Assembly: GCA_045124505.1 (NCBI GenBank)
Contig: JBGVLZ010000103.1
Location: forward strand, 74,545-138,544
Direction: 5' to 3'
Length of the DNA: 64,000 nucleotides
DNA from: RGIG7213 sp045124505
Lineage (GTDB): Bacteria > Bacillota > Clostridia > Oscillospirales > CAG-272
Below the pieces are notes generated by a model that saw only the letters and a list, made by a program, of their open reading frames with translations, had not been told where the DNA came from and did not search any database. The translations under genes and the position numbers were made by a program. Positions 62,715-64,000 of the stretch are shown here, in pieces. Within the stretch, counting starts at the first letter, position 1; each line of letters starts with the position of its first letter.

Positions 62715-64000
62715 TCAGATCAATGAAACAACATATTCCACATCTGCTTCGTTGACAGCACCGTCGCCGTTGTAGTCAACAAATTCTTCATGCTCAACAG
62801 AGTCACCGTTAAGCAAATATTTTTTAAGTCTTATAAAATCCTTACCGTTAACAATACCGTCGCCTGTTCCGTCGCCTTCAACAACCATGAAAACATTTTC
62901 CTTTATTGAGTAGTCGTTAACAACTACCACGATAAATCCTGTTTTTATAACGGAATCATCGGAAATAAGTGAACGGCCGTCTGTATTAATTACGTATGTT
63001 TTATACTCTGAGTAGGATGCTTTAAATTCAGCTACACTCTGACCTGCTTTAACAGGAGCTGTAAATCCTTCGGCAGTATCTGCACACACAAAAACATCAA
63101 ACATCGCACTGAACTGCAAATATGATATTGTAAGTGTCTGCTTGCCAAATTTGTACGGTGCGTAGCCTGTAATCGAATAATCGGTAATTTGCGCTGAAGT
63201 GCCGTCTGAATAAATTGCAGTCACCACAAGTCCTTCAAGCGACAGCGACTCACCGAAAAAGTATTCGTGCTTATCGGGAATATTGGTAATCTTTATCGAT
63301 GTAATCGCAGGAAGCTCTTTGCCGTATGACATATTTGCACTTAAAAGTGCATCGTTATATTCATCTATTATAACATTTTTCCATTCGTTTTCGTTTCCGT
63401 TGTAATGAACGTCTGTAAGGTTATAACAAATATCAAACGCAAAAATATCTACCGATGTCAGGCTTTCGGGCAAAGTAAGTGATTCAAGGTTAACAGCACC
63501 GCTGAATGCACTGACGCCTATCGTTTTTACACCGTCGGGCACTGTATACTCCGTTCTTTCGTTTCCTATCGGATACTGAACAAGAACTGTTCCGTCAATA
63601 GTAAGAAGTGCGCCAAACGCATCATTTTTGTAATTCTTATTTGCTGTATCTACATTGATAGCATCGAGGCTTTCACAACCGTAAAATGCACCGATAGCTA
63701 CATCTTTAACACCGCTTCCAAGCGTTACATCGGTAAGATTCATGCAGTATTCAAATGCACTATCTCCGATGCTTTCAACGCTGTTTGGAATATTCACTGT
63801 AAGAAGCGCATCGCAGTACGCAAACGCACCTGCGCTTACATGCTTGAACGTGCTCGGAAGTGTGACAGTAGATGCATAGGAATATTCAAATGCACCGAAA
63901 GCAATCGCGGTCGTTTTGTCTTTTACCGTCACCTCATAGCTTCCCGATGTAATAACTGCATCAACAATGTAAAGCAAAACAATTCCGATGTATATTTCGT
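62715..64000 (-). CDS. Secreted-type LRR_5 / Ig-like / dockerin protein (5' end outside window)
   Basis: The frame is open to the right edge, so the N-terminus and any signal peptide are missing; about 428 residues are visible. The first 190 residues are BspA-type leucine-rich repeats (IAFGAFEYSYASTVTLPSTF, VSAGAFAYCDALLTVNIPN, IGDSAFEYCMNLTDVTLGS and onwards). An Ig-like bacterial domain follows (IPDKHEYFFGESLSLEGLVV then YSDGTSAQITDYSITGY). The C-terminus is a complete dockerin pair, GDGTGDGIVNGKDFIRLKKYLL and VDYNGDGAVNEADVEYVVSLI, each with Asp/Asn at positions 1, 5, 9 and 12 of the calcium loop. Probably an adhesin-like surface protein held by a cohesin partner. Confidence 0.88.
   Translation of the reverse strand, partial: EIYIGIVLLYIVDAVITSGSYEVTVKDKTTAIAFGAFEYSYASTVTLPSTFKHVSAGAFAYCDALLTVNIPNSVESIGDSAFEYCMNLTDVTLGSGVKDVAIGAFYGCESLDAINVDTANKNYKNDAFGALLTIDGTVLVQYPIGNERTEYTVPDGVKTIGVSAFSGAVNLESLTLPESLTSVDIFAFDICYNLTDVHYNGNENEWKNVIIDEYNDALLSANMSYGKELPAITSIKITNIPDKHEYFFGESLSLEGLVVTAIYSDGTSAQITDYSITGYAPYKFGKQTLTISYLQFSAMFDVFVCADTAEGFTAPVKAGQSVAEFKASYSEYKTYVINTDGRSLISDDSVIKTGFIVVVVNDYSIKENVFMVVEGDGTGDGIVNGKDFIRLKKYLLNGDSVEHEEFVDYNGDGAVNEADVEYVVSLI

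Overview
The window looks like chromosome from a low-to-moderate GC Gram-positive anaerobe of the Clostridia, probably an Oscillospirales/Ruminococcaceae-type gut bacterium. The evidence is AGGAGG-type ribosome sites, a class II tRNA-Tyr, a T-box leader ahead of pheST, RNase J, a tandem glgC/glgD pair, PdaA-like deacetylases, dockerin-bearing secreted proteins and many envelope lipoproteins. The exact taxon cannot be read from the sequence. TGA is used as a normal stop. I see no phage, plasmid, CRISPR array or intact insertion sequence.

Layout. 1-9.9 kb: the 3' part of a sensor kinase, a DUF454 membrane protein, a cysteine-peptidase-like lipoprotein, an EF-G paralogue behind a strong promoter, a secreted dockerin/ricin/DUF4886 protein, a sugar-phosphate isomerase cluster and a Gfo/Idh/MocA dehydrogenase. 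10-10.4 kb: a tRNA-Thr/tRNA-Tyr operon with promoter and terminator, followed by a nested palindromic repeat. 10.5-21.3 kb: a Tim44-like protein, a large XRE regulator, proC, two membrane proteins, then a minus-strand block with two polysaccharide deacetylases, a GrpB/pyrophosphatase-like/Nudix fusion, an HtrA protease and homoserine dehydrogenase. 21.5-35.6 kb: alkD, then a complete glycogen operon (glgB, glgC, glgD, glgA, glgP, a GH13 amylase) running into an aconitase-family hydratase, and gapA with its own promoter. 35.7-44.5 kb: PQ-loop protein, LysR regulator, lplA with a YwlG-like gene, an ECF sigma factor with a very long C-terminal extension, a gene-free stretch rich in palindromes, and pheST behind a T-box.

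44.7-62.5 kb is almost entirely plus-strand: an ArsP_2-type metal exporter, DUF5685 and DnaJ-like proteins, recG, mscS, and then an envelope-glycan set (phosphodiester glycosidase, GT2-GtrA fusion, Lgt-like membrane protein, SGNH lipoprotein, NamZ muramidase, GDP-mannose pyrophosphorylase/mutase fusion, RNase J, second SGNH lipoprotein). At the right edge a minus-strand LRR/Ig-like/dockerin surface protein runs off the window.

Main themes: glycogen storage and mobilisation linked to lower glycolysis, and building, modifying and turning over cell-surface glycans. Strongest candidates for something new are the three-domain GrpB/PPase-like/Nudix protein, the sigma factor with a fused C-terminal module, and the envelope cluster that pairs two SGNH lipoproteins with an apparently degenerate Lgt homologue and an apparently degenerate sugar-phosphate mutase, with no MBOAT acyltransferase in view.
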